Positions 43,890 to 53,282 are shown, counted from the stretch's first letter. The stretch: DNA of 64,000 nt from Desulfoluna sp942491485 (GCA_942491485.1 CALOAX010000012.1:124001-188000); one strand, 5' to 3'. Made by a program: numbers and translations. The notes: generated by a model from the letters alone, not told the origin.

Positions 43890-44073
43890 TCAGATCGGCG
43901 GAGCAATGGTCACGAGAATCCGCATCTTGGTCGTGGGAGTGAACCGGGAAAAGAACCCCTGCATCCAGGTTGAAGTTGATGATTTTAAACGACTCGGATT
44001 TTTCCACCAGAATAAACCGTTTCATCTGACCGGGGGTGAATTCATTGGTTTCATCGAGCTTGATGACTTGCAT
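43890..44073 (-). pseudogene. Cupin-domain protein, internal deletion
   Basis: The gene starts at 44073 (GAGGAG upstream) with MQVIKLDETNEFTPGQMKRF and a cupin start motif GVLFPVHSHDQDA. The conserved barrel centre is then absent: the next bases, in a shifted frame, encode RILVTIAPPI and a stop, which is a typical cupin end. So about 50 residues plus a frameshift have been lost. It is 38 bases downstream of the flavodiiron gene in the same direction and was probably its operon partner. Confidence 0.7.
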
Positions 44074-44111
44074 TGGGTGCCTCCTCATGTCCTGAAATAG
44101 ATGGTCTCTTT

Positions 44112-45299
44112 TTAGAATTGCCTGGCAAAATTTCGACCCAGTTCCCGGCATGCTTCCTTTCCCTTCGTGTCCGGAGACCAGAGCTGGCGCAGTCCGTCCA
44201 AGGGGACCTCGAACCCGCACGCTTCGAGGCTCCGGGAGATGATCTTGACGGATTCCCCACTCCAGCCGTAGCTCCCGAAGGCGGCCGCTTTCTTCTTCTT
44301 TAATTTCAAGCCCTTCATCTCTTCGAAAAGACCCGCCACATGGACAAGAATGCCATTGTTAATGGTGGGTGACCCCACCAGAACACCCTTGGATCGAAAC
44401 ACTTCTGTGATGACGTCGTTCTTGTCTGTCTTGGCCAGATTGTACAGCTTCACCGTGACCTGATCGTCTGTCTCCCGGATTCCGGCTGCAATTTCCTCAG
44501 CCATTACCCGGGTGCTCTCCCACATCGTATCGTAGACAATGGTGATCTGATTCTCCTGATAGCTGTCCGCCCATTCCAAATACTTTTCGACGATTTGGGC
44601 CGGGTTGTCGCGCCAGATGATGCCGTGGCTGGTACAGATCATGTCCAGCGGCAGGTTAAGGGAGAGCACCTCTTTGATTTTTCTTGTCACCATGGGGCTA
44701 AAGGGGGTCAAAATGTTCGCGTAGTACTTTAAGCATTCCGCGAAAAGCTCAGCCTGATCCACGCGATCGTTGAACATGAATTCCGAGGCGTAGTGCTGCC
44801 CAAAGGCATCGTTACTGAACAGAACCTCATCCCCGGTCAGGTAGGCAAACATGCTGTCCGGCCAGTGAAGCATGGGTGCTTCCACAAAAACGAGCTCCTT
44901 GGAACCGAGGCTGAGGGTATCGCCCGTGGCGACGGTTTTGTAATTCCAATCCTGATGGTAAAGGCCCTTGAGGGTCTTTGCCCCGCTTTTGGAACAGTAA
45001 ACGGGAACATCGGGAATATGACGCATCAACTCGGGCATGGCCCCGCTGTGATCGTTCTCCCCGTGGCACGCCACCACATAGTCGATGTCGTTTAAGTTGA
45101 TGGTCCGCTTGAGATTTTCCACGTACTCCTTGGCAAAGGGAGTCCAGGCCGTGTCTATGAGGGCGACCTTCTCTTCACGGATTAGATACGAGTTGTAGGT
45201 GGAACCCTTGTGGGTGGAGTACTCATCCCCATGGAATTTGCGCAACTCCCAGTCGATTTTTCCAACCCAGTGGATGTTGTTCTTAACCTGAAAGCCCAT
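44112..45299 (-). CDS. FprA family A-type flavoprotein (flavodiiron protein)
   Basis: 395 residues from MGFQVKNNIHWVGKIDWELR, with AAGGAGA upstream. N-terminal metallo-beta-lactamase-like diiron domain (ligands in HGENDHSGAMPE, near residue 80) and C-terminal flavodoxin domain (TIVYDTMWESTRVMAEEI; FGSYGWSGES). These enzymes reduce O2 to water or NO to N2O in anaerobes, receiving electrons from rubredoxin or similar donors. A longer frame to 45371 is not needed. The gene is followed by the deleted cupin gene. Confidence 0.94.
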   Translation of the reverse strand: MGFQVKNNIHWVGKIDWELRKFHGDEYSTHKGSTYNSYLIREEKVALIDTAWTPFAKEYVENLKRTINLNDIDYVVACHGENDHSGAMPELMRHIPDVPVYCSKSGAKTLKGLYHQDWNYKTVATGDTLSLGSKELVFVEAPMLHWPDSMFAYLTGDEVLFSNDAFGQHYASEFMFNDRVDQAELFAECLKYYANILTPFSPMVTRKIKEVLSLNLPLDMICTSHGIIWRDNPAQIVEKYLEWADSYQENQITIVYDTMWESTRVMAEEIAAGIRETDDQVTVKLYNLAKTDKNDVITEVFRSKGVLVGSPTINNGILVHVAGLFEEMKGLKLKKKKAAAFGSYGWSGESVKIISRSLEACGFEVPLDGLRQLWSPDTKGKEACRELGRNFARQF

Positions 45300-45645
45300 A
45301 GTCTTCTCCTTATTTATCCCGGATATTATATGTGGGTTCGAATACTGACGAACGGATCGAAGGACCATCATGCGTGTTTGTCCGACGTTTCGAGAGGCAG
45401 TCCACCAAAGGGCTGCCGGACGCGATATTGGTCTGAACGATTGTCTTGGGCGTGTATCGCTGGGTTAAGCACCAGCGGTTTGCATGGTGAAGATCTGCAG
45501 ACGTCAGTGGGAAAGGAAAGGTATCAGGGGAAGAGGGACAGCATAGATCTTGAAGGCCATTCTGGTTGACGCATAATTTTCCGCTAAGGTGGTGCCTGCA
45601 ACAACAGATCCGGTGGCGTAGCAACTCAACACAAAGGGACAGGAA
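45300..45645. other. Unassigned intergenic stretch
   Basis: About 345 bases upstream of the flavodiiron gene. The sequence is not one of the dispersed repeats. It has a translated frame on the minus strand (about 104 codons) without a ribosome site or known family, and purine-rich tracts (GGGAAAGGAAAGG, GGGGAAGAGGGACAG). It may be a decayed mobile element; I cannot identify it. Confidence 0.3.
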
Positions 45646-46335
45646 CTATTTTAAATCCGGATACAGTACTTTTTTGCATTCCGGACAGATGCCATGGCTG
45701 AAATCGGCGTCGAGGTGCTGAAGCAGAATTTCTTCGATGGGGTGCCATCCCCCTTCGGCATCACGGATGCTTTTACAATTGGCACAGATGGGAACGATAC
45801 CTCTCAAAACCTGGAGTTCGTCAAGGTAATCGGCAAGGCGCTGCTTTCGTCCGCCCAGGACCTGATTCATGTAGAGAAGTTCAAGGTGGGATTCCAGCAG
45901 GCTCCGGAAGTTTTGTATGAGCTTTTCGATGGTCTCCGAATATTCATTGGGCTTGCTGTCCAGGACACAAAGGGTGCCGAAGGGGGTACCATCAGGCATG
46001 AGCACCGGAAACCCAAGGTAGGAGATCATGTTTAGTTTCACATCCGGATTGTCCTTCCAGTCCGGGTCTTCAAGGGCATTGGGGATGAGGAGCTTCTCTT
46101 TTGTCCTCATGACCGTTTCACAGTACAGGCCTGAGCCGAATACTGTCTCCTTCTCTCCGGGATGATACGGATTGCCCTTGCTCACACTTGAAACGAATAC
46201 TTCAATGTCAGGATCGGTAAATCGCATGACAAGTGCCGCAGGGATTCCGAGAATATTTGCAAGGATATCTGTAATCTCCTGCCAGTTGTTCTTGATATTT
46301 TCCGGTATCTCGATATTGGTTGTGTTTTTCATCAT
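45646..46335 (-). CDS. GAF domain protein with C-terminal CxxC zinc-ribbon-like motif
   Basis: 229 residues, ATG after GGAGG. A GAF domain spans about 20-160 (VFGSGLYCETVMRTKEKLLI, SYLGFPVLMPDGTPFGTLCV). A coiled segment follows, and then CANCKSIRD ... FSHGICPECKKVLYP, a two-CxxC motif often found at the C-terminal end of sensor proteins. It probably senses a small ligand or redox state; no output domain is present, so it likely works with a partner protein. Single gene. Confidence 0.82.
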   Translation of the reverse strand: MMKNTTNIEIPENIKNNWQEITDILANILGIPAALVMRFTDPDIEVFVSSVSKGNPYHPGEKETVFGSGLYCETVMRTKEKLLIPNALEDPDWKDNPDVKLNMISYLGFPVLMPDGTPFGTLCVLDSKPNEYSETIEKLIQNFRSLLESHLELLYMNQVLGGRKQRLADYLDELQVLRGIVPICANCKSIRDAEGGWHPIEEILLQHLDADFSHGICPECKKVLYPDLK

Positions 46336-46624
46336 GACACCTCCCCCCTCTTTTAAGCCTCACTCTCAATGCAGACGTGAGGTGTCCAGCAATAGATTTA
46401 TCCGGAAACCGCAAATCAACAATGCGCCCCAGCGTTTTACACATAAACGCATCAGGTTCATGAAAAGACCGGGAATAAATCCAGAAAGCATCCATAAGTA
46501 AAAATTTCATTGAATTTATCTATATTTAACATAGTTTTGGGTCAGACAACAATCAAGGATCACGAAATTGAATGCTTCCGGTGTGTCAGGATAAGCGTCA
46601 ACGCATCTCATCATTTCCGAATCC
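46336..46624. other. Gene-free stretch upstream of the GAF gene
   Basis: No gene supported. AT-rich sequence from 46500 to 46560 is the likely promoter region of the minus-strand GAF gene. Confidence 0.4.
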
Positions 46625-46712
46625 AACCTCACCCTTGCTGAGATTGTGAATTAGCTTTCGAGGTGGCACACCTTGCTGCCGGAGACAGCTTTTTAGGAGC
46701 TGAATAGTTACG
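46625..46712 (-). repeat. Partly decayed composite repeat
   Basis: ..GCTTTCGAGGTGGCACACCTTGCTGCCGGAGACAGCTTTTTAGG and the AGCTGAATAGTTAC tail; the hairpin part is degenerate. Confidence 0.65.
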
Positions 46713-46940
46713 GCTGAGTTTAATAAGCAGGTCATCTCTGTAGGGGGGGAGGACAAGAAGAACCGTTTCATGAATTACGGCTTACCGCAAACAACGGTTA
46801 TTTATATGTAATCTCCCATGACCATCCGGAGAATACGGTTCAAGGCATTCTCCTTTCAGGTCATTGAAGCTTTCATGGCGGGGCTTAAACGTTGTACCGC
46901 TGGGAGGTTCCCATCAGCAGTCACTTACAACGTTAATACA

Positions 46941-47240
46941 CTACATTTCTGGGGTGGGCTTTTTCGTTCTGCGACATGGATTGGCAAGAATTTCCACATA
47001 AAATGACTCCAAGTCCGTCTCTTTTGTCGCTTCAATCAACTTGGGGAGCTCGGAGACGTGAATTTCCTGTGCTTCTTCAGCCGTATTGCCAAATTTGCAG
47101 CCAAAGTCCCAGAAATCGGCACCTTCCGGCAACGTTTTATTGCGTTCTCGCTTCAGGTATTTCCTGACATCGCTCTTTACAGCTTCAATCAGCCTGTCAC
47201 GTTTGATCTTCGGGTGCGTCAATTTAAATGTCTTTTTCAT
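46941..47240 (-). CDS. DUF6172 family small protein
   Basis: 99 residues, ATG after GAGGA. KKTFKLTHPKIKRDRLIEAV at the start, then a KYLKRERNKTLPEGADFWDF segment and LESFYVEILANPCRRTKK near the end, all characteristic of this small, Lys-rich family of unknown function. It is probably cytosolic; no operon partner. Confidence 0.85.
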   Translation of the reverse strand: MKKTFKLTHPKIKRDRLIEAVKSDVRKYLKRERNKTLPEGADFWDFGCKFGNTAEEAQEIHVSELPKLIEATKETDLESFYVEILANPCRRTKKPTPEM

Positions 47241-47641
47241 CTGTATCCTCGAAAATTATTTGGAACAATGCGTTTGAAATCACGAAATGCGGGACAGTTC
47301 TAACAGACTCTCAGAATATAGCAAAAACTATTAGCAGTCCGACTGTTATTCTCCGCATCGTTCAGTGCCAAATTGAAAAGCAAGATCATCACATAGTGTA
47401 CAGAAACATGTGCCCCCTGTCCCCGGAAAATCAAGGTAAACACCGATTTTACAATCCATTACCCGTAGATGCCCCGATGTTAACGCAGTCACCGGAGGCC
47501 TTTTGTGGATCCGTGACCCAGAAAAGACGTTCGAATATAGCCCCACCAGGATTTCTTTACATTTGGAAACATTTTCACACACAAGACAAACAGCTTACTT
47601 CCGCTCTTTCCGGCATGATCGATTCAAAAAAGGAGCTATTT
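47241..47641. other. Gene-free stretch before the lipoprotein gene
   Basis: An open frame runs upstream of the lipoprotein start from 47228, but it has no coding character and the clear ribosome site is at 47630. It likely contains the promoter. Confidence 0.4.
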
Positions 47642-48832
47642 ATGAAAAAATGTATCGCATCATTCTTGGGCATATGCCTTCTTGTTGCTGTTTCCGGGTG
47701 CAATTCCAGTGGAACATCCGGCGCAGCAAAGGCAACAGGGGTTGCCGTTCATACCAAGCTGGGCATCGAGACGGTACCGGCCTCCATGGGATCTGCCTAC
47801 ACTGGGTCGTACAACAGATACACCAAAGTCGTCGCGCCCAACGGAAAGCCCATACCCATTGTGGCCCAGGACCGGATTACCGATGAACAGATGATTCGAG
47901 CAAGGGGTGTCCTGGAACATTATCTAAGAAACTACCCTGGCTCTCTTTACGGAGCCGACAAATCGGGCGTGGCCAACCGAATGGCTGATAACGGGGCCGT
48001 ATTGGCACTTCTGAACGGAAAAGATGACGGCAGCAACCCCATCACTGTCGATGCGCAGCCGCTTTATGAGAATGAGATCCAAGTCGAGGGGGGAAGCTGG
48101 TATGTTAACCAGGACTATGAGAATCACCGGGATGCAACCTATGAAGAGATCCTGCACATGGTGCATGATTACGGCATCGGTGTCGACGGCCCCAACACCA
48201 GCCCCGGTGCCCTGCCCGCGTTTCAGGCAGAAATCCGGGCTGCGCAGCAGAACGCACTTGTTTATGGGTTGTGGGGAATCGGTGCCTCCGACTGGATCAC
48301 GGAATTAACCAACGAGAACAGCCTCTCACAGGAGTACCTGGCGGCTGTCGTGGATACGTACTACGGCCTCTGGGGAGCCTGGGCAAACGGTGATAAAGGC
48401 ATGCACGGCCTCTATATCGCCAAAGATCGCGCAGCACTACCCATCAAGGATTCCATGGGATCCGCCCTCATGGGCAACACCTTTTTCCACCCCTATTTCA
48501 CATACAACGCACGGATCGATGGCAGCTTTGAGGGGACCTTCTCCCTTCGGTTTGATGCAGCCCTCCCCTACACCCACCATGCCCGGTACCTCAAGGATAT
48601 CACCCTTACGGGCAGCAAAAACTCCAATGTTCGCGTCAATGGGTACGACAACGACATCACGGGGAACAGTGGGTACAACACACTGATATTAAGGGGCAAC
48701 CACAGCGAGTACACCATCGTAAAAGCAGGCGGTGATTTGACGATCACGGATTCAGTGTCTGGGCGAGACGGAACAAACACGATCAGGCTCTTTGAGGTTT
48801 TGGAATTTGCTGACCGGGTCATGACGTTGTAA
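47642..48832 (+). CDS. Predicted lipoprotein of unknown function, 396 residues
   Basis: Start at MKKCIASFLGICLL, with AAGGAG 6 to 7 bases upstream. Lipobox VSGC with lipidated Cys near residue 20, then a Ser/Gly linker. The central region has EEILHMVHDYGIGVDGP, an E..H..HD arrangement reminiscent of a metal site, but not a recognised protease motif. The C-terminal 80 residues are rich in Gly, Asn, Asp and Thr in strand-like repeats (LKDITLTGSKNSNVRVNGYD, NTLILRGNHSEYTI), reminiscent of beta-helix or RTX-like folds. No family recognised; probably an outer-membrane or surface lipoprotein. Confidence 0.75.
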   Translation: MKKCIASFLGICLLVAVSGCNSSGTSGAAKATGVAVHTKLGIETVPASMGSAYTGSYNRYTKVVAPNGKPIPIVAQDRITDEQMIRARGVLEHYLRNYPGSLYGADKSGVANRMADNGAVLALLNGKDDGSNPITVDAQPLYENEIQVEGGSWYVNQDYENHRDATYEEILHMVHDYGIGVDGPNTSPGALPAFQAEIRAAQQNALVYGLWGIGASDWITELTNENSLSQEYLAAVVDTYYGLWGAWANGDKGMHGLYIAKDRAALPIKDSMGSALMGNTFFHPYFTYNARIDGSFEGTFSLRFDAALPYTHHARYLKDITLTGSKNSNVRVNGYDNDITGNSGYNTLILRGNHSEYTIVKAGGDLTITDSVSGRDGTNTIRLFEVLEFADRVMTL

Positions 48833-48924
48833 AGCAACAGAAAAACAGAATCACAACGGTTATCGTGTGTTGTTGTGCGTTGAATAACTTGATATTATTG
48901 CGAAATCACCATGCAAAAAAGAAA

Positions 48925-49290
48925 TATCAAATCCACCTGGCCGGCTACAATTTCCTGCCTTACCTGACCGGTATGGAGGCCAAGAGCCCCTGTGAAGAGT
49001 TCTTTTATTTTTCCGATGATGGGGACCTCCAGGCGTTGCGTTATGACAACTGGAAGGTTGTGTTCGGCCAGCAAAGAGCACAGGGCACGATGCTGATGTG
49101 CAGCGAACCCCTGGTGAATACCCGAATTCCCTGGCTGTACAATCTGAGAACGGATCCCTACGAGCGGGCGTCCATCACATCGAACTATACTGGGACTGGT
49201 GGATGGACCATGCGTTCCTTCTAATACCTGCACAAGGGTATGTCGGACAATTATCCGGACTATGCAGGAACTTCCGGTAATCACCGCAGT
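48925..49290 (+). pseudogene. Arylsulfatase C-terminal relic, frameshifted
   Basis: Pieces of a type I sulfatase C-terminus: HLAGYNFLPYLTG, FFYFSDDGDLQALRYDNWKV, RTDPYERASITSN in one frame, then YWDWWMDHAFLLIPAQGYVG in the next frame (shift near 49185) and MQELPVI in a third. The catalytic N-terminal domain with the Cys/Ser formylglycine motif is absent. It follows the lipoprotein gene by about 90 bases and is dead. Confidence 0.8.
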
Positions 49291-49455
49291 TGTATCCCAT
49301 GCCGATTTCAAGTGTGGCCGAACCGAATCACCAAATTCAATGGCAGGTGACAGTGATAAGCCCATCCTGCATGACGTGCAATGTTACCCCATTATGTTCC
49401 GGCCAGGCCCTCGCAGTTCTCTGCGTCTGCTCAGCACATAACCTCAAGATACGGG

Positions 49456-49917
49456 TTACACCACCAAACGACGCAACTTAATGCCCGTTCCTGCATACCC
49501 GTTCATCATGTAAAATCGAAGGGTTTTCTGGCTCCCTTCAACAGGAGGCGTGCCAACTTCAAGCCGTGTCCACCCGAGATCTTTGGCTTTACGATGCGCA
49601 GCATTCAAAAGAAGTTGCCCAACGCCCTTTGACCGAAAATCCGGTTCGACGTACAACTCGGATATTTCGCCAAAAACACCGCCGGCGTAAATCGCGGCAC
49701 ACTCATGGAGTGTCAGGGCTCCAACGACGTCACCCCCGGCCTTTGCAACAAATGCTGCTATTTTCGATAACCGCAGGAGGTCATGGGTTATTTCCGGAAG
49801 GCCCATCTCTTCAATCTCTTCCGAAGCTTTGGGCTCCAGCTCAAGCAACAATTTGGTTACGCATTCCGAAACGGCCTGAAAGTCATGGGCTTCAGCTTCT
49901 ATTACTTCGATAGTCAA
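49456..49917 (-). CDS. GNAT family N-acetyltransferase
   Basis: 153 residues. The acetyl-CoA-binding motif A is ELYVEPDFRSKGVGQLLLNA, with RKAKDLGWTRLEV and FYMMNGYAGTG as the motif B end. The start is TTG at 49917, preceded by GGGAG; the nearest ATG would remove the first strand. Substrate unknown. It converges with the sulfatase relic. Confidence 0.87.
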   Translation of the reverse strand: MTIEVIEAEAHDFQAVSECVTKLLLELEPKASEEIEEMGLPEITHDLLRLSKIAAFVAKAGGDVVGALTLHECAAIYAGGVFGEISELYVEPDFRSKGVGQLLLNAAHRKAKDLGWTRLEVGTPPVEGSQKTLRFYMMNGYAGTGIKLRRLVV

Positions 49918-50232
49918 TTCACACTCCCACAGGGACGATTGCCCTGATTTATAAATAAGTGTTTTTGATACATTGAAATAAACGGTGTCTCATACGATTA
50001 AGAATATTGCTCATAAATTATCCCGAAACACAATGACAAAGGAATGGCAAGGCCCTCGATACGGAAGAACCGGCTTATCTGTGAATTATGCATCACGATT
50101 CACAGAGGAAAGAAGCACCTTGACGTTTCAATTCTGTCGTGCGTCTTGATTCGTTTTAACAGGCGATTGGCAATCTGGGCACCGTTGAAAATCCCGTGCA
50201 AATTGTCTTTTCAGGCGGGTCCTGTTATTGAA

Positions 50233-52629
50233 ATGACCATGGACATGCTTACAGGATACATACTGACACGGGAACGGGTCGATTCAGGGGACAGGCATTG
50301 CCTCAGATATGCGGGCATCAGTGACCGGGGCCCCTTCGAGGTGACCGTCACAGATCATCGCCCCCTTTTCTTTATCCGCAGAGATGCTGTCCTTCCGAGA
50401 AAAACCTTTCACAGCGAACGACGGGCCGTGAAACTGACCGATTTTTCCGGCAACCCGGTGGATGCCCTCTATTTCAAAACCCAGAGACTCTTCTTTGAAG
50501 CCCGGAAGTTCTATGAAGAGCAGAACATCCCGACATTCGAGGCGGATGTGTACCCGGAAGAACGCTATCTTATGGAGCGGTTTATCCACGGGAACGTTGA
50601 AATCTACGGGCAATCAAGACTCCGGGACGGCGTGCTTTATTTTACCGACCCCAAAATAAGGAAAGCCGATTATACGCCCCAATTCTCGGTGCTCTCACTG
50701 GATATCGAAACAGGGCAAAGAGGAGAACTCTACTCCATTGCCGGTCACTTCACAGGACGTGATGCCAAGGGTGGCAATATAGCTGAAGTCAGGATCGTGA
50801 TGATGCTCGATGCCGCGACGTCCCCCAACCAGCCCCATGGACCTCGCAATATGCCGGGTATTCTATCGGGAAAACCTTATGAGGAGCTTGCTGACGGCGG
50901 CTTTCTCTACCGTGTGCCAACTGAAAAGCAACTCCTTCAGGACTTTCTGACGGTTTTGAGGAGTCTTGACCCGGATATCCTCATCGGATGGCACGTCATT
51001 GGCTTTGACCTTCTCTTTCTGGAGAAGAAGTGCAAAGAGCATGGCGTGCCCTTCTTAATCGGGCGAGACCGCCGTCCGCCCAAAATACGCGAGGTCAGGA
51101 AAGGAATATACAGGGTCGAGGCGTGCGGCAGAATCGTCATTGACGGCCCCCCTGCTCTGCGCGGCGCTTTTTACTCCTTCGACAACTTCAGGCTCGAGAC
51201 GGTTGCTGCAGAGCTGTTGGGAACCGGCAAAGACATTGGCGAGGGCGTTGACAAGGTTGCCGAAATTGAGCGGCGGTTCCGTGAAGACAAGGTCGCCCTT
51301 GCCCGCTATAACCTTCTGGACTGCACCCTGGTCTCGGATATTTTTGCTAAGTCGGGCCTCATCGAGCATTTGTTCAAGCGTGCCATTATCAGCGGTCTTC
51401 CCATGGACAGGGTCGGGATGTCTGTGGCTGCCTTCGATCACTTCATGCTGCCCCAGGTCCATCGGCACGGCCTCGTGGCCATCAACATTCGTGATGTAAA
51501 GAGCGAAGGCCATGCCAAGGGAGGCTTTGTCTTTTCCAAAGAACCGGGCCTGTACGAGCATGTGGTGGTCCTTGATTTTAAAAGCCTGTACCCCTCGATC
51601 ATCCGAACATTCCAGATCGATCCACTTTCACGGTTGAAGGCAGCTTCAGATTCCATTGAAACGCCCGTGGGTATCCCCTTTTCCCGCACCGAGCATGTCC
51701 TGCCCGGCTATATCAAAATCCTTATGGAAAACCGTGAACAGGCCAAAAGAGATAAGGACCCGCACCTTTCCCAGGCCATCAAGATTCTCATGAACAGCTT
51801 CTACGGCGTCATGGGGACCCCGGGGTGCCGGTTCTATCACCCGGATCTTCCCACCGCCATCACAGGCACCGGTCAGTGGACCCTGAAAACCACCCGGAGC
51901 TACTTGGAACAAAACGGCTACGACGTTATCTACGGAGACACCGATTCGGTCTTTGTAAAATTGAAAGAGGATGAAATCACGGATACGGGAGCACCCGAGA
52001 AGCTGGTATCGCGGCTCAATGCATTCATGAGCCGTGAACTCCGGGATAAATACGGCGTTGAGTCCCAACTGGAATTGGAATTCGAAAAGCACTTTATCCG
52101 CTTCTTCCTTCCCTCCCTCCGGGGCGGCGGGGAGAGTGCCAAGAAACGGTACGCCGGGATCATTATTAAGGACGGAAAAGAGGAACTGGTCCTCACCGGC
52201 TTGGAGTTTGTACGCTCAGACTGGACGCGCTTTGCCAGGGACCTTCAGTACGAGTTGTTCCAGCGGATTTTTCATGATGAGGATGTGGACGAGTGGTTGA
52301 AACAGAAGGTGATGGATCTTAAAAACCACGTCTACGACCATGACTTGGTTTATAAAAAACGCCTGACCAAACCTCCCAAAGAGTACACCAAAGCAATTCC
52401 GCCCCACGTGAAAGCCGCCCTCCTCCTGGGCGATGCCGGTGCAAATGCCAAAGAGAGCCGTTACGTCATGACCCTAAGGGGCCCCATTCCTGTGGAGCTT
52501 CCCCACGACGACCTCGATTACCCCCACTACATCGAAAAACAGCTGAAACCCATTTTTGACTCGGTCATGATCTTTTTTGACAAGTCGTACAATGAGATCA
52601 TCCACGGACGGCAGTTGAATCTCTTTTGA
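50233..52629 (+). CDS. polB: DNA polymerase II (family B)
   Basis: About 798 residues from MTMDMLTGYILTRERVDSGD, close to the 783 of E. coli Pol II. Exonuclease motif I LSLDIETGQ, motif II near DPDILIGWHVIGFD, polymerase motif A DFKSLYPSIIRTF, motif B KILMNSFYGVMGTPGCRFY and motif C YGDTDSVFV are all intact. It functions in replication restart and damage tolerance. Several ATGs lie close together (50233, 50239, 50245), and none has a strong ribosome site; the open frame upstream to 50044 does not look coding. A repeat follows within 15 bases of the stop. Confidence 0.95.
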   Translation: MTMDMLTGYILTRERVDSGDRHCLRYAGISDRGPFEVTVTDHRPLFFIRRDAVLPRKTFHSERRAVKLTDFSGNPVDALYFKTQRLFFEARKFYEEQNIPTFEADVYPEERYLMERFIHGNVEIYGQSRLRDGVLYFTDPKIRKADYTPQFSVLSLDIETGQRGELYSIAGHFTGRDAKGGNIAEVRIVMMLDAATSPNQPHGPRNMPGILSGKPYEELADGGFLYRVPTEKQLLQDFLTVLRSLDPDILIGWHVIGFDLLFLEKKCKEHGVPFLIGRDRRPPKIREVRKGIYRVEACGRIVIDGPPALRGAFYSFDNFRLETVAAELLGTGKDIGEGVDKVAEIERRFREDKVALARYNLLDCTLVSDIFAKSGLIEHLFKRAIISGLPMDRVGMSVAAFDHFMLPQVHRHGLVAINIRDVKSEGHAKGGFVFSKEPGLYEHVVVLDFKSLYPSIIRTFQIDPLSRLKAASDSIETPVGIPFSRTEHVLPGYIKILMENREQAKRDKDPHLSQAIKILMNSFYGVMGTPGCRFYHPDLPTAITGTGQWTLKTTRSYLEQNGYDVIYGDTDSVFVKLKEDEITDTGAPEKLVSRLNAFMSRELRDKYGVESQLELEFEKHFIRFFLPSLRGGGESAKKRYAGIIIKDGKEELVLTGLEFVRSDWTRFARDLQYELFQRIFHDEDVDEWLKQKVMDLKNHVYDHDLVYKKRLTKPPKEYTKAIPPHVKAALLLGDAGANAKESRYVMTLRGPIPVELPHDDLDYPHYIEKQLKPIFDSVMIFFDKSYNEIIHGRQLNLF

Positions 52630-52642
52630 TTTAGGAAAAAGC

Positions 52643-52680
52643 ATGCCTCCGGCGGCAAGGTGAGCCACCTTGAAAGCGAG
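52643..52680 (+). repeat. Short B module after polB
   Basis: GCCTCCGGCGGCAAGGTGAG with CCACCTTGAAAGCGAG; the following hairpin is degenerate. Confidence 0.75.
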
Positions 52681-52693
52681 TAAGAAAAGCCGT

Positions 52694-52855
52694 TTAACCC
52701 TCAGTGCTCGGTCTCTCGACTTTAAATCCGTGAACAAGCTTGTACTTAAACAAAGGTGTTCCCTCTTCATGGGGCAACGGTGTCATCTCAAGGACCTCAT
52801 CGGATCTTCTTCTCAAGACCTCATTGCCAATCATGAGGATTCTCTTTATCGCCAC
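52694..52855 (-). CDS. Small ORF resembling the N-terminus of peptide deformylase
   Basis: 53 codons from GTG at 52855, with GGGAGG 5 bases upstream. It starts AIKRILMIGNEVLRRRSDEV, like the ILxMGNxxLR..S.EV start of peptide deformylases, but then runs TPLPHEEGTPLFKYKLVHGF and ends, without the GxGLAA, EGCLS or HExDH active-site motifs. Either a truncated relic or an unrelated small protein. Lies between polB and the DUF4345 gene. Confidence 0.45.
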   Translation of the reverse strand: MAIKRILMIGNEVLRRRSDEVLEMTPLPHEEGTPLFKYKLVHGFKVERPSTEG

Positions 52856-52889
52856 ATCAACCTCCCTGCCGCATCATTGCCATACAGTC

Positions 52890-53282
52890 TTAACATAAAA
52901 TCCGTTCACCTTTTTTTAACAGTAAGATACCGGCACACCCAATGCCAAGCTCCAACAACAAATAGACAACCAGCAACCAATGAGGTACCCCGTCCGTCAC
53001 AAGGCTCAACGCCCTGCCCGCAGCAAGTCCCAGCATAAACACCACAAGACTGTAGAGCGCGGCCTCCCGTACCCGCTCCTTGAATGCCCCAATCACCCAA
53101 AACACCACAAACCCCAAGTAGAGTCCCATGACCGCCCTGAAAATATGAGCGCTGTTTACATCTGCAGCGGAAATTCCAAAGAGATAATTCAGGCTGACCT
53201 GTGGCATAAACCCGTAGGATAGAGCGATGGGTACCAAACCTGTTGCAGCAATCAAAAGAAATACCTGACGAATGTTCATCAC
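52890..53282 (-). CDS. DUF4345 family membrane protein
   Basis: 130 residues with four hydrophobic helices and the family pattern NSAHIFRAVMGLYLGFVVFW followed by ALYSLVVFMLGLAAGRALSL. Function unknown, inner membrane. A start one codon later is equally possible. Same strand as the small deformylase-like ORF downstream. Confidence 0.85.
   Translation of the reverse strand: MMNIRQVFLLIAATGLVPIALSYGFMPQVSLNYLFGISAADVNSAHIFRAVMGLYLGFVVFWVIGAFKERVREAALYSLVVFMLGLAAGRALSLVTDGVPHWLLVVYLLLELGIGCAGILLLKKGERILC

Noticed and set aside
46818..47006. Short plus-strand open frame upstream of the DUF6172 gene
   Set aside because: No ribosome site or family; overlaps the opposite-strand DUF6172 gene end.
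47228..47641. N-terminal extension of the lipoprotein
   Set aside because: Would bury the signal peptide; an AAGGAG site lies just before the internal ATG.
50044..50232. N-terminal extension of DNA polymerase II
   Set aside because: Extra 63 codons without family similarity; the protein length is normal when started at 50233.
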